The notes: generated by a model not told the origin, from the letters alone. Shown: positions 1 through 13,125, numbered from the stretch's first letter. The stretch: DNA of 64,000 bases from Henckelia pumila (GCF_033568475.1 NC_133122.1:15070763-15134762), one strand, 5' to 3'. Translations and numbers: made by a program.

Positions 1-1137
1 AAAAAATTGAAGTTGCTCACTTGCGGAGTTGCGGTCTTGCCCCTTCGAATTAAATTTGAAGGGGTAGCACCCCAGCGCTGCAAAATCAGTGCTGGGGCGC
101 TGCAATATTTTTTTTAAAAAAATTTCATGAGTTAGCCCGGACCCTGAACCGGCGGTTAACCGGACCCGGACCAGAACCGACCATAGCCGGTTCGGTTAAG
201 GGTTGGCTAAATGCCAACCCGGACCCGGCGGATCCGAACTGGACCCGGACCGTGGCCAGGTCTACTATCCGTAGATCGTGATTCGTGGGTTTACATATCA
301 GTTTTGGCATCTCCATTCAAGTTCTCTACTCAACGAATTCTCCATCTCAAACTCACTCCTCATCATTCATCCCAAAATTTCTACGGCAACGGCATTGGAA
401 GTCCGATTACACTTAGAATTACTTTTTAGTATTTCTCCAAGTGCTAAAGATTTTCCAACGAAGACCAGTGGAGTACTACATAACATAGTCATCAAATTGG
501 GTCTTGCATAAGGTAACAAACACATTCATTTGATTACTTTAGCTTACATGCGTCCTACTCTATTCGGGTTCTACTGATTTGCCATAAATTCACTTCGGCT
601 TTTATGGCTTCTCTACTGTTTTGAAAGAATCAACCACTAACTGTTCGATAAAATGTGTGAAAATGAAAAATTATATTTTACTACACAAGACCCGGGCGTA
701 AGGAGGCATACTCAAGTTCCATCTAGTTTAGCATTTACAAATGTATTGGTCTTACAGATTTAGGACTCATATAGCAATTGTGTAGTGTGTCCACGTTCAT
801 GAGTTTTTTTTTACTATTTCGCTTCTGGATATGGCAGCATTGCAGTAGGAATATGTATATATTACCAGCACATGGATATTTTATGTTCAAGTTTTTTGAA
901 AAACCAAAATGTTATTACCCCGAAAAGAACATCATTGATCGTCTGCATATATATAAGAAGGCCATTTCATCATGTTGAATTCAAGAACCTATATACTCTG
1001 AATATTGTCTATATATACAGGGATAAACACAAGAAAATGAAAACCGAATTACAAAATTAGATAGATTAAAATTGAATACATACATGGGAATACAATTTGT
1101 CTCTGTTTTGGAGGGCAGTTGTTCTAGAGAGATTTAT
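1..1137. other. Intergenic DNA, no gene seen
   Basis: No open frame here resembles a known protein. Positions 61-110 carry paired AGCGCT/GTGCTGGGG blocks like those inside the Athila-type LTR at 51838-52000. Positions 135-265 are rich in ACCCGG/CCGGTT blocks, a composition often seen at the ends of non-autonomous DNA transposons, but I found no matching terminal repeats. The rest is AT-rich without recognisable structure. Confidence 0.5.
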
Positions 1138-1252
1138 CATTCAGTTTATGGAATATGTATATATTACAGATTACATTTTAATTACATCTTGGTTTTAGGC
1201 CTTTTTACATGTCATTCAGTTTATGGAATATGTATTTATTATAGATTATATT
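1138..1252. repeat. 75-bp tandem duplication, second unit split by the copia element
   Basis: A unit beginning CATTCAGTTTATGGAATATG starts at 1138 and again at 1213. The second unit is interrupted at 1252 by the copia LTR. It resumes after the element at 13910 with ATTTTAATTCCAACGTGGTT and TTTTAGGCC, matching the second half of unit one. This independently supports the insertion boundaries. Confidence 0.8.
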
Positions 1253-2034
1253 TGAAAGGAATATTTTATTCCTTAAAATCATCCTATTTTGAAAAAAATT
1301 TATTATTTATCTTTTGCCTTTCTTGGACATGAAGTTATTTAATTCCTTGAATAACTTGATTTAATTAAATTTATCAAAATATTATGTTATCTAATATCTA
1401 TTGATTTAATTCTTTATTGTGTAGATTTGCCTTGATCAAGATCTAGAGTCCTGCGCCTACAAGAAAACATTCTAAAAAGGACTCTTGCTCTATTTATTGA
1501 TGACATACGCCTACAAGGAAGGCATCGATCATTGAGAGACCGGGAGTTTTCAAAAGCAAAAGAATACGTTCTTAGAACGGCTGGAGCTTGACGGTTGAAC
1601 ATAGTGCTTGAAGCCGTGAAGAACAATTCGGAGATTGTTGATCGAAGAAGTGTGCTACTCACATGTTTTGGCTTCAAGAGTTTTTCTCCTTATTCTGTTT
1701 TTTTTTATTATTCTATTTCATATAGAATGTTTTCTAGGAGAAACTTTATTATTTATTTTCTCACTTTTCTTGAGAAATTGATTTTTACAATAGTCACTAG
1801 TGTTAGGGTTTGTAACACTCTGTGAAAGTTTTCTAGTGAAGTTTTGCCCTGAGGCGCTGCAAGAGTATTTATACTCTTGCTTAATTCAATTGAGTCTATT
1901 TATTTGATTGCTTATTTATTTTATACACGCTTAACTTATATTCCGCTGCAAATTACTCAAGGTGTTATAGTAGGTGTTGTCAACACCTTGTGACAACACC
2001 TCAAACTTTTATGTGCAACTTTTATTTCCTTACA
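1253..2034 (+). repeat. 5' LTR of the Sirevirus-like element
   Basis: This is the 782-bp copy of the LTR at 13126-13909, with TG...CA ends. A long palindrome at 1859-1880 covers the probable TATA region. A palindromic GGTGTTG-T-CAACACC motif lies at 1972-2002, just before the LTR end. Confidence 0.95.
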
Positions 2035-2036
2035 AG

Positions 2037-2050
2037 TGGCATCAGAGCCA
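2037..2050 (+). other. Primer binding site (tRNA-iMet type)
   Basis: TGGCATCAGAGCCA lies two bases after the 5' LTR. It matches the usual plant copia PBS complementary to initiator methionine tRNA (TGGTATCAGAGC) with one change. Confidence 0.85.
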
Positions 2051-2106
2051 TCTTCTTGATACATTAAGAACTGATCTTGGTTGCTTATTTTATTACAGGA
2101 AATAAG

Positions 2107-3668
2107 ATGGACTCATCATCTGTTTCGAATTCGTTTCTCAAACCTCCAATTCTTGATGGAGCCAATTACGCACTTTGGAAGCATAGAATGAGATATACTA
2201 TTAAAGCTATGGATGTTCGTGCTTGGCAAAGTATTCTGACTGGTTGGACTCCTCCAACAACGCAAGATGACGACGGAGACTATATCATCAAGAGAGAAGA
2301 AAATTGGACTACCGAGGAAACACTAAGCTCAAGCTACAATGCTAAGGCACTCAATGAAATCCTTGCAACTGTGGACATGAGGATGTATGGGATCATATCT
2401 GACTGCACTATTGCTAAGGATGCATGGGATGCTCTTCAAGAACACTGCGAAGGGACTGATAGTGTGAAAAGAACAAGACTGAGATTGTTAAACGCTAAAT
2501 TTGAGAGAATCAGGATGGATGAAAATGAGACTATTGCTGAGTATGATAAGAAACTTAGGGAGATAGCTACTGAGGCTCATGCTCTCGGAGGACCTATTGC
2601 GAGTGAAGCTATGGTGAACAAGGTTCTTTGATCTTTGCCTAAAAGATTCAATGGAAAGATATAGGCACTTGAAGAAGTAAAGGACACTTCAAAGATGAAG
2701 ATGACTGAATTGATTAGCATTCTTCAAGTTTTTGAGATGAATAATTCAGATCAAGAGAAGGATAAAGGAAAATCAATAGCTTTTCAAGCTTCAAAGCCTT
2801 CATATGAGGAATATGTTCAATTTCATCAAGAGGTTCATCAATCTGATTTAGGAGAAGATTCGATCTCTCTCATGACTAAGAAATTCAATGATTATCTGAA
2901 GAGGATGAAAGAGTCAAGAAAGACGGATCAAAAATTCAAGACTCCAATGTTCTCCAACAAACCCTTGAGGATCACTGGACCAGAACAATCACCAAAGAAA
3001 CCTACTGATATTTCTAAGCCTCGGATGATGGTGGATGAAAAAAAGAAGTTTGTCTCAAAGAAGCTGGACAAGGTTCAATGTCATGCTTGTCAAGGTTTTG
3101 GACACTATGCAAATGAGTGTGCCAACACACTTAGGAAAGGGATGAACACGTCTTTGAGTGATGAAGAGTCTGAAGAAGAAGAACATGAATATGAAGAGAG
3201 TCATACTGCCCTATCTGTCTTACTGAAAAGCAAGAAGAAGTTTCAAGTCAATCCTTTAGATGTTGCCGCAGGTGTTGCCACATCTGGCCGTAACACCTCC
3301 CAAAGGTCAGTCTGTTTGAATTCCTCCATTACTGATAATATGTGTGATAATGATACAGAGGAAGAGACAATGTCTATAGAAGAAGCTCGGATGATGTTTG
3401 AAGAATTACATACTGATTGGATTGAAAGGAACAAAGTGAATACTATCCTTTCAAAGAAAAATTCTGATCTAAAGGCTGATGTGTCAAGACTGGAAATCAT
3501 ACTAAGTAAGAAAGACATTGAATTAAGCCAAGTGAAGGAAGAACTCGGAAAGGCAAAGGCTACATTGGCTAAGTTTAATTCAAGCACCTCCAAGCTTGAT
3601 TCTCTACTCATGATGGGAAGAGATGGTACTGCTGGTTTGGGATTTGAAAATAGCATTTTTGAGATTGG
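2107..3668 (+). pseudogene. Sirevirus gag, broken
   Basis: The frame starts at ATG 2107; an in-frame ATG at 2077 also exists. The N-terminal part shows the copia gag fold (UBN2-like region with LDGANYALWKHRM near residue 15). An in-frame TGA at 2629-2631 and TAG at 2662-2664 interrupt it. The same frame then continues to a CCHC zinc knuckle (C-x2-C-x4-H-x4-C, about 3079-3120), an acidic stretch and a coiled-coil-like segment (about 3420-3580). A frame change near 3660-3690 separates it from pol. One dispersed palindromic motif (3259-3300) lies inside the coding frame. Family assignment is firm; the product is certainly not full length. Confidence 0.85.
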
Positions 3669-3683
3669 TGATCGAAAGGCCCT

Positions 3684-4471
3684 GTGTTTGTCAAGGAAAG
3701 TAACAGTTCAGAAAACTCAAATAAAAAGGCCTCACCAATTGTTCCTCCAAAAACAAATCCACAACCTGCTGCTCCTTCAATGGCTAGAAGGAAACGTAAG
3801 TATATCTGTCACTATTTTCATAGACCTGGTCATATCAAACCATATTATTTTAAGCTGCATGAAGATTACAGGTATAGATCTGCATCGAAGGTGTTGCCTA
3901 CGGTGTTGCCAACACCTCCTCACAACATCCCTAGAAACAGATCTTATGTAAGAAAGATTTGGGTACCAAAAGCTGATATTCAATGTCATATGATTTATAG
4001 TGCTTTGAGGACTAATGTTTCAGGTGCATGGTACTTTGATAGCGGTAGCTCTCGTCACATGACAGGATCCAAGAAGTTTCTCACTGATTATGTCGAACAG
4101 AAAAGTGGAAAAGTAACCTATGGAGGAGGTTCAAAGGGAAACATTGTTGGAAAGGGAACTCTGAATGTTGCTGGACTGCCCAAGCTTCACAATGTGCTTC
4201 ATGTTGAAGGATTAACCGCGAATCTAATAAGCATAAGCCAACTTTGTGATGATAATTTGCATGTGCAATTTGATAAAAAGTTATGTAAAGTTTTTGATGA
4301 ATCAAATCTATGTGTCATGTCAGGTACAAGGTCGTCCGACAACTGTTATCAACTCGGAGAAGAAATGGCTTGTAGGCACACAAAAGTGAATGAGTTTGAT
4401 CTATGGCATCAAAAATTGGGTCATGAAAATTTCAAGACATTAAAGAACTTGAGTAAGTTAGATGCTGTAAG
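3684..4471 (+). pseudogene. Sirevirus pol, protease and GAG-pre-integrase part
   Basis: This frame carries a decayed zinc-knuckle-like block (CHYFHRPGHIKPYY, two expected Cys missing), the aspartic protease motif DSGSSRHMTG near 4035, and a GAG-pre-integrase segment ending LWHQKLGHENF near 4400-4430. It is cut at 4471 by the solo LTR; the reading frame picks up again after 7109. A dispersed palindromic motif at 3889-3930 is translated within this frame. Confidence 0.88.
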
Positions 4472-7104
4472 TGTAACACCCGGTATTTTAAATATGTAAA
4501 TCCGCATGCATAATTAGGATAGTTAATTATTTAAATTTGAGATTTATGGGTTAAATAATTATGTGAATTATTTGTGCATGATTTAATTTATTTTTAAGCA
4601 TTTAACCCATAATTAGTGATTTTTATGATTTTTAGTATTTTAATTATTTTATCGCGTAGACGGGACCGTGGACGGGCGAGATGACAACTTTCTAGCCAAT
4701 TAATTTCATGAGTCTTTTTAGAGCCCTAAAATATTATTTTGAGTTTTATTACCTCAAAATTTTTAGTATTTAATTTTATATAATTTTAGGAGTCCATTTT
4801 TATTCAAAATAAGCCAAAATATTGACTTTTTAGTATTTTTAAAATTCCCTAAATTTATAATTTCGGGATTTTGTATATGATTAACTTAAATTATCAGATT
4901 TTAGTTTTTATTTAGAGTTTTAAAATTTTAGGTTTTATATTTAAAACTTTTAATTATCCTAAAACCTATTTTAATTAAAAATAAAACTCTAACCTAATCT
5001 ACCCCAAACCCACCGATCCCTCACGCTCTCAGCCGCCACCCCCACTATTCATCTTCTTCCTCGAACCAAGGCCAAGGTGACTCCATAGCTCGATTTTTCT
5101 GTAAGTTTCGAAGGGTTGTTCGTCGTTCGTCGTCCCGGGAATCGTTCTACGTGCTTCTAAACTCAAACATCGGTGAAAGGCATGATTTTCTTCCAATTTT
5201 TTTGTACCTATCAGATATTATATTGTGTGGATTGTGTATGCATCAAAACTTTCAATTTTTTTTTTCAGAGAATGGTTCGAGTGTTCGGATTTTTCCCAAG
5301 GTTACTTGTTTTCATGATTCATGTTCACGTTTTTAGGCCATGGGTGCGTTCTATCTGCTGGCTAGGGTCCCTAGGGTGTCCTAGGTGTGACTGGACTCGA
5401 GTGGCTCGAATGGCTCGAGCCAAACGAGCCCAGGGAAGCCATTACTGCAGCCGAGGGGGAGACGCAGTCTAGGGTTTCGAGAAAGAGGGCCACGGCTCGG
5501 TGCGTGCGGCTGCATGGGGGCTGGGGCTGGGTCAAGTCAGGTCCGCCCATACGTGGGCTACGTCTGGGCGGCGGCGCTCCGGCCAGGGGCGGCCGGAGCA
5601 GGCCGGCAGCAGCCACGGAGTGGCTGCTGCTCACGGCCGCAGCCGAGAAGAGGCTAGGGGTCGGGTTCTAGGGTTTTCTGTTGGGTTCGGGTCGGGTTTG
5701 TGGTCCGGGTCGGGTCAGTAGGGTAGTGGTCGGGTTAAGTGGGTCCGGGTCCGGGTTTGGTGGGCCGGGCTTGAGTCTTTTTATTTTTAAAATATTTTAT
5801 GAATTAATGGGTTTTTGGGCCAATTAATTTGAAATAAAATTGTTTGGACTCCCAAATAATTTTATTTGGGCTTTTAAAATTTTAATTAAGTAAGTCCATA
5901 AATTTTATGGGCTTTTGAGCCCATAAAAGTTATTGGGCCAGTCTTTGGGCTTTTGGGCCCATTGGGCCAGTTTAAGTTGTTATTGGGCCTAGAATATTTT
6001 ATGGGCTTTAAATTATTTTATTGGGCTTAGAACAATTTTATTGGGCTTAAGTATGTTAATGTGCCAGATTTAAGTAATTGGGCTTGAGTGTTAGGGCCAA
6101 CAGTCCAGGACCATCCATGAGAAAATTGCATGTGTCCTGATATATTTAATTATTTTTATGCATTGAAGTTATTTTAATATTTATATGTTAGTAAGAAATT
6201 TAAATTAAATATATATGAAGGACACACATTTTAATTAAGTACATGCATTCATGAAATAATTTTATGCATAATTAAATGTTTAAGGTTGAGCAATAATAAA
6301 ATATTTTATGTTGGAAGTTGAAGTAGTGTGACAATTTAAGGGGGATTCGTCCCCATATGTGAACTATTGAAGGGCAGTTTACTGCCAATTTAAGAGGTGA
6401 TTCGTCACCGCCACGTACGTTGGTTTTCACGCTGATCAGTATTTAATGTATGATTTAAGGTTACACTACGGATACAACCATGCGATGTTAGAAAATAAAT
6501 TTCTCAACAATGTTTATGTATTATGTTATTTAAGTTAAGTTATGTTATGTTATGAAATCTTCAAGCATGCTCATTCATGTATATTTATGTATTAGTATTT
6601 AATTGTTTTAAATTATTTTAAACTCTTGTTATGTTAGCATGTTGGGTCTCTAGGCTCACTACACTGGTATGGTGCAGGTGAGTACGTTGAGGATGAGGTT
6701 GTACCCACCGGAGGCGAGGATGTATGAGCGGGCATTCAGTGACCCCGTGACCGTGATAGATGTCTGAGTCACATGCATGTTTTTGATTATGTCAGCACGT
6801 TACACATTTTATATTATTTTTCAGTGGTTGTGAGTTTTGAATATTTTATTGAATATTGTCAGTGCATGCAAACTTTAATCATTTTTCTTATGCAGTATTT
6901 TTAATTAAATGTTTGACTCAGATATTTATTTTATTTAAAGAATGCAATTTTTATTTAAGTTATTTATTTATTTATTTTAAATCTTTTTATTCTGTGCATA
7001 TATGTATGGGAATATATGTACATATTTTAATTAGTAAGTATATATAAAAAAAAAAAATTCCGCATATTTATTTATTTAATAATTATAGAGTTAGGGTCGT
7101 TTCA
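4472..7104 (+). mobile_element. Solo LTR of a Tekay/Del-like gypsy element, inserted in the copia integrase gene
   Basis: The 2633-bp block begins TGTAACACCCGG and ends GGTCGTTTCA. It matches both LTRs of the chromovirus at 53047-62982 along its whole length. It is flanked by a perfect 5-bp duplication GTAAG (4467-4471 and 7105-7109). No internal domain or second LTR is present, so it is a solo LTR left by LTR-LTR recombination. It is visibly more diverged from the two LTRs of the full element than they are from each other. Confidence 0.95.
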
Positions 7105-7109
7105 GTAAG

Positions 7110-9792
7110 AGGTATGCCTAACTTAAAATCTGGTATTCCATTTGTGTGTGAAGCATGCCAGAAAGGGAAGCAGACTAGGGTGTCACACGAGGTGTTGCCA
7201 ACATCTGTGACAACACGCTGCCTTTAGCTTTTGCATATGGACTTGATGGGTCCAATGGATGTTGAAAGCTTCGGTGGTAAGAAATACTCTTTTGTTTGTG
7301 TGGATGATTTTTCAAGATACACATGGGTAAATTTTCTGAGAGAAAAATCAGACACATTTGATGCATTCAAGAAATTGCTCACCAAAATTTCGAATCTATA
7401 CAATCTGAAGATAATCAGAATTCGTTCTGATCATGGTAAGGAGTTCGAAAACTCTTCATTTGCTAGCTTGTGTGATAAGAAAGGTATTTCTCATGAATAT
7501 TATGCCCCTAAAACTCCACAACAAAATGGGATAGCCGAGAGAAAAAATAGGACTTTGCAAGAAATGGCAAGAGTGATACTTAGCTCTAAAAATATTTCAA
7601 AATGTTTTTGGGCTGAAACTTTGAATACTGCATGTCATATTTCAAATAGAGTCTATTTGAGGAATGGTACTACTGTGACATCCTATGAACTTCTCATGGG
7701 AAAGAGGCCAAACCTTAAATATTTTCATGTTTTTGGATATGTTTGTCACGTTTTGAATGATAGAGATCATCTTGCTAAATTTGATGCAAAGAGTGATAAG
7801 TGTATGTTCTTAGGATATTCATCAAATAGCCGAGCCTATAGGATGTATAACTTGAGAACAAGGACTATTTTTGAATCAATTAATGTTGTTTTTGATGACT
7901 TTGCAGATCTAAAGAAAAAAACAGCTGAGGATGATGTTAATGATCTGCTGGATAATTCTGGAAATATAGATGTTGTCAAAGGAGTGTTTCCAACACCTCC
8001 GACAACACCTCCTACAAAAAATCCAGATTCAAAAGTTGAAAAGCCTACTGATGAGAATACTGATGAAAGCAATGAGGTAAACGAAGCTGGAAAGAATATT
8101 TCAAGCAGAATTCAGAAGAATCACCCAACCTCACAGGTAATTGGAGATGTGTATGGAGACTTGCAAACTCGAAGAAAAGAAAAAGTTGATTATCGAAAGA
8201 TGGCAGGTCTACTATGCATGAGTTCTACATATTCTCAGGTAAGATTCTCTTGTTTCGTGTCAAACATTGAACCAAAAAGGGTTGAAGAAGCTTTAAAATA
8301 TGAATTTTGGGTCAATGCTATGCATGAAGAGTTAGAACAATTTGTGAGAAATGATGTTTGGTATTTGGTACCGTGTCCTGCTCATGGTAATGTCATAGGA
8401 ACTAAATGGATTTTCAAGAATAAAACTGATGAGTCGGGAAACATCATAAGAAATAAATCTAGGTTGGTAGCTCAAGGGTATACACAGGTTGAAGAGGTGG
8501 ATTTTGATGAAACCTTTGCTCCTGTAGCCTGCATTGAGTCTGTCCGACTTTTGCTTGCTATTTCATGTAACATGGGTATGAAACTTTTTCAAATGGATGT
8601 AAAAAGTGCCTTTTTTAATGGGATCCTGAATAAAGAAGTCTATGTGAAACAACCTAAAGGGTTTGAGGATCCAAATCATCTTGATTATGTGTATAAGTTG
8701 AAAAAGGCATTGTATGGATTGAAGCAAGCACCACGTGCATGGTATGGGAGACTCACCGAGTACTTGTTGAATATTGGGTTCAAAAGAGGTGAAGTGGATA
8801 AGACTTTATTTGTGCAAAAGTCTCAAGGTAATATCTTAATTTGCCAAATTTATGTGGATGACATAATCTTTTGTGCTTCAAATGATAAACTTGTTGATGA
8901 TTTTGTGAAGTGCATGTGCTCTACATTCGAGATGAGCATGGTTGGTGAGTTAACTTACTTTTTGGGATTACAAGTAAAACAAATGTATGATGGTATATTC
9001 TTGAGTCAAAGCAAGTATGCAAAAAATCTGGTGAAAAAGTTTCTGAATGATAACACTAAACACATGCGCACACCTATGGGGTCTAATGAAAAGCTGTCAA
9101 GGGAGGATGTTGCCGAAGGTGTTGACAACACCCTCTACAGAAGCATGATTGATAGTCTTTTATATTTAAGTGCTACTAGACCTGATATCATGTATAGTGT
9201 TTGTCTATGTGCTAGATACCAGTCTAACCCAAAAATTACTCACCTAAAGGCCGTTAAACGTATACTGAAATATGTGGCAGGAACCATGAATTTGGGTTTG
9301 TGTTACACTAAAGAAACCAATTCGAATTTGGTAGGATTTAGTGATGCTGATTGGGCTGGGGATTTAGATGAGAGAAAGAGCACTTCGGGAGAATGTTTTT
9401 ATTTGGGAAATAATTTAGTGTCATGGTACAGCAAGAAACAAAATTGTGTCTCTTTGTCTACTTCCGAGTCTGAATATGTTGTTGTAGGTAGCTGTTGCTC
9501 TCAACTCCTATGGATGAATCAAATGCTAAATGATTATGGTGTTAAGAGTGATACTCCTATTGTGTACTGTGATAATTCTAGTGTCATTGATATATCCAAA
9601 AATCCAGTACAACACTCTCGAACAAAACACATTAATATTAGACATCACTTCATTCGAGATTTGGTCGAGAAAAGCATGATCTTAATTGAGTTTGTTGGAA
9701 CTAATAACCAATTAGCTGATATATTCACAAAATCTTTGGATTTTGAGAGATTTTCCAACCTAAGAAAATCTCTCAGTATGTGTGCATTATAG
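7110..9792 (+). pseudogene. Sirevirus pol: integrase, reverse transcriptase, RNase H
   Basis: Following the solo LTR, the frame resumes with the end of the integrase zinc-binding region (CEACQKGK). It reaches an in-frame TAG near 7226-7228, then runs open from 7231 for 853 codons. Visible motifs in order are integrase core (DDFSRYTWVNF; DHGKEFEN; PQQNGIAERKNRT), reverse transcriptase with FAPVA, LKQAPRAW and the catalytic YVDD (about 8852), and RNase H with SDADWAGD, STSESEY and ADIFTKSL near the end. Together with the upstream half this is a copia pol. The stop near 7226, the nested LTR and the upstream frame break prevent a single polyprotein. Confidence 0.92.
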
Positions 9793-10695
9793 ACAGGATC
9801 GAGATGTTGTCAGGAGTGTTGCCAACACCCTGTGACAACACCTTTTCATGCATGTGCATTTTTAGGATCTTAGGCATCTCTGCATTCATGCATTCACTTT
9901 GTTTTGTGATGTGATGGATACTTTGTAACCATTGACTAGTTTTCACTCAGGATTCTTTGCAAATTATTTTACAGTTTAATGAGATTTAATTGAAGAAGAG
10001 TTCTGACTAAATCACGAAGTAGTGGAGGGATGTTCGTGTATTCCATGATCATGTCCCAAGTGAAAAGTGATTTCGCAAATTCAAAAACTCAAAATAACAA
10101 AATGGTTAAAAGAGATCATCTCAATCATCAAATTTGATTGAAAATCAGAAGCAAATGGAAAAAGCTACCTAGAGGGGTCCATTTGAAAATCGTTCCTTTA
10201 GTGTGCATGCTACCACTTCTTCAATAATAATGATATAGGAAATTAAAATTTTTTGAATCCTGAAGTGTTGCTGGGAGATGTTGCCAACATCGTGGATAAC
10301 ACCTCATTTGTCAACATATATTTGCTCATCTAATTGCATTTTAATTTTATGTCACGTTCTGTTTTAGACATAATTAGGACATTCATATTTTATTTTATGA
10401 ATATCTTTGGCTGAAAGGTTATAAATTCCGATCTAACAAAAATTTTGAATTGTGCCCTATCCTCTGAATTTTTGAATTTAAAAGTGATTGGACTTTGTTT
10501 CAGTGGTGTTAAAATCTGATGAGGAGTTAAAATTGGAAATATTTGGTGAAATATTTGGCCAAGATTATCGGAGGAAATCAATGGGATTTATTGCCTAATT
10601 TTAAAGCAGATTTGTTACCGTTTCTCACTTTTTTACCGTTAGGGTCATTGTTACCGTTGGGGCCTACTCAGAATCCAAGTTAGAATAGGAAAGGT
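9793..10695 (+). other. Non-coding spacer between pol and the 3' ORF of the Sirevirus
   Basis: About 900 bp without a convincing reading frame. Two copies of the dispersed palindromic motif lie here (9802-9844 and 10262-10306). Sireviruses are known to carry repeated palindromic elements in non-coding parts of their 3' half, so this could be regulatory DNA of the element. Confidence 0.6.
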
Positions 10696-12836
10696 TTGAG
10701 GGTTTATTTATCTGGGATTTTATCTTATTTTGGAAACACTTTTTCTCTATATTTTCATCTCGCATTCCCTCATCTTCTCTGTGTTGTTGTGTCCTGTTTT
10801 TTTTCTCTATCCTCACGTAATTTCATGGCAGAAAAGGGTTTTGATCCCCAAGATATTCGTTCTGAAATGGGTTACAATGAAGATGCTGCGGAAGGTGTCA
10901 CAGCACCTACATCACCACACCCCGTGGTTGAACAAGCTATTGTTCTGGTTGCTGAGGAACCAGTGCCTCTGGACTCCATCGCTCCAGGAGAGCCTGGTAA
11001 TGCCATCGACGTGGAAAATATGCCGGACTTAAGTGTGCTGAATAGGGTGTTTCCATCGAAACCCTTGACCCGACGATCGAAGAGACAAGCTGGATATAAT
11101 CCAGATTACACTGCCTCAAAGCGTTTCCGTGGAAAAGGTCAATCATCAAGGCCTTCAATGCTAGATACAGAGTTTTCTTCAGGAGATGCAAGTGATGATG
11201 AAGATTACAAACTGGTGCATCGAAAGAGGGGAAAAGCAAGTGCAATGGAACCCTCAGTTCAAACCATCCCCGTCCCATTTGAATCTGAAGAAAAATCTAA
11301 AGGAAGTTCATCCTCTGATAGTGAATCCACTGAATCAGAGACTCCATATGTTCCTGCTGAAAAAGTAGCTCCTGCTTCTATTCCAGTTTCTGAGGGACCA
11401 TCTTCTACTGCTCCTTCTGTACCATTTGATGATGAGGAGATTTCCATAGCCCAGTTCATGGCTAAGATGAAGAAGGCCCACGGCAAAAAGCCTATATCCT
11501 CTCCTACTGCCCCTGTTCAGGAATCGGATGATGAACCTGATGAAGAGATGCTTCAGGAGTATGCTGAAAATCGCCCTACACCTTCTGAGAGTTCCAGCTC
11601 TACTTCAAGTGAGGATTCAGATGCTGAGGATGAGTTGGAAGAAGAGTCAGTTTCTGATGACTCTGAAGAAGAAGAAGAAGAAGAAGAAGAAGAAGAAGAA
11701 GAAGAAGAAGAAGAAGAAGAAGAAGAAGAAGGTGCTGAGGAAGGTGTTGCCGACACCCTGGACAACACCTTAGGAGAAGGGTACCGGGTAAATTCCTCCT
11801 ATTCCTTTGCTTTTTATTCCAAGGAGATTGCTGACTGTTGGGATCAGTACTCTGATCGTGAATTCTTGGAGGAGCGAAACATTGATGTCGAGAGCTATGA
11901 AGCTCAAAACTTGGTCAGATTTTTTGAAGTGAGAAATCTACTGGCCACTGTCTCTACCGCTGGTCCATATTGCAGGGAAATTGTTCGAGAATTCTACTGC
12001 AATCTCACTGAAGCTGTGAAGGATCCAAGATTTGTCAAGTATGGAAAGGTGTATGTGCGAGGACAGATTTTTGCATTTAGTCCTGCCATGATAAATGGTT
12101 TCCTTCATACTCTGACTGTTGATGATGCTGCACTTCCGTCTATGGATGAGATGACCTCTGTCATTACAGGTGGTCAAGTCACTATTTTTCCCTCCCATCC
12201 TAAGAAGTTGCAGGCTGCCAAACTCATATCTTTCTACTCTGTTCTCCACAAGACTGCTGTGAAGACATGGACTCCCTCCGGAAATTCTACAGTTGTGACA
12301 AAGCACCAAACTCCTGTCCTTTATGCCATTGGCACAGGCGCAAGTTTTAACTATGGAAGACTTGTTTTTGACACTGTAATGGGATTTGCAGATTGTGCTC
12401 AACCTACCTTGAAGCTTCCTTATCCATCTTTGATCTATTCTATGCTGCTGTCTCAAGAAATTGAGAAGGATGTTGATGAAGTACTTACTGAGCCTGGGGA
12501 GTTGATGAAAATTGCACCTGCTCTACTCAAAGGAAACAGGACAGTTGATCTTCCTTGGTCTGAGTCAGGTGTTGCCGCAGGTGTTGTGGCAGGTGTGGCC
12601 AACACCCATCTGCCACTACTATTTTTGTGCCCCCTTCTGCTGCTCAAGCTGTTGATTCAACGTTTATTCAAGCTCAATTGGTGCATGCTGAAAAGAAGAT
12701 TGCACAAGCTCTGGCTGACCTTGCATATTACAAAGGGTTAAAGGCTCACTATGAGTCTCTTTTAAGGGGAGCTGGCCCTTCTGAACAAAAAGGGGGAGAA
12801 GACAGTGATGAGGCTTCCGAGAGCAATCAATTCTAA
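10696..12836 (+). pseudogene. Sirevirus extra 3' ORF with poly-Glu tract and putative plant transposon domain
   Basis: An open frame runs 10696-12741 (681 codons); a second in-frame ATG at 10825 (MAEKGFDPQ) is the more likely start, since the upstream part encodes only a hydrophobic leader-like stretch. The N-terminal half is acidic and Ser/Thr-rich and ends in an uninterrupted Glu run encoded by (GAA)n at 11664-11731. The C-terminal half (REFLEERNIDVES..., VRGQIFAFSP...) resembles the plant transposon-associated domain commonly found beside retroelements. After about 12610 the frame appears shifted: an overlapping frame ending at 12836 encodes a helical, Ala/Lys-rich tail. Function is unknown; Sirevirus third ORFs are sometimes called env-like, but I see no clear envelope features. 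Confidence 0.65.
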
Positions 12837-13125
12837 TTTTTAGTGTTTGGTTTTCTATTTTTTAGTTTTTTTTTTTGGCTTTCCTAGTTTATTTGTTTCT
12901 TTTAGGTTAAGTTTTAATTGTTCTGGTTTTTGCTCTGTCCCTAATCAAAATTTTTTTGTTTATCACTGATGTTTCGTATTAATTTTGAGATGTCATAAGC
13001 TAGATGTTGCCAACATCTTGTGACAACACCTTTGCTTATACTTAGGAGGAGAACCTATTCAGGGAGAGTTTTGATTAAGGGGGAGTTTAGTTGTGTTTTG
13101 TCCAGAAAGGCAAAAAGGGGGAGAT

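Noticed and set aside
10696-10824. Signal peptide at the start of the third Sirevirus ORF as evidence for an envelope protein
   Set aside because: The hydrophobic stretch lies before a better start codon at 10825, and the rest is acidic with no clear membrane anchor or glycoprotein pattern.
11528-11773. Lys-rich and Ser-rich open frames opposite or beside the Glu run
   Set aside because: They are other-frame readings of the (GAA)n microsatellite inside the Sirevirus third ORF.
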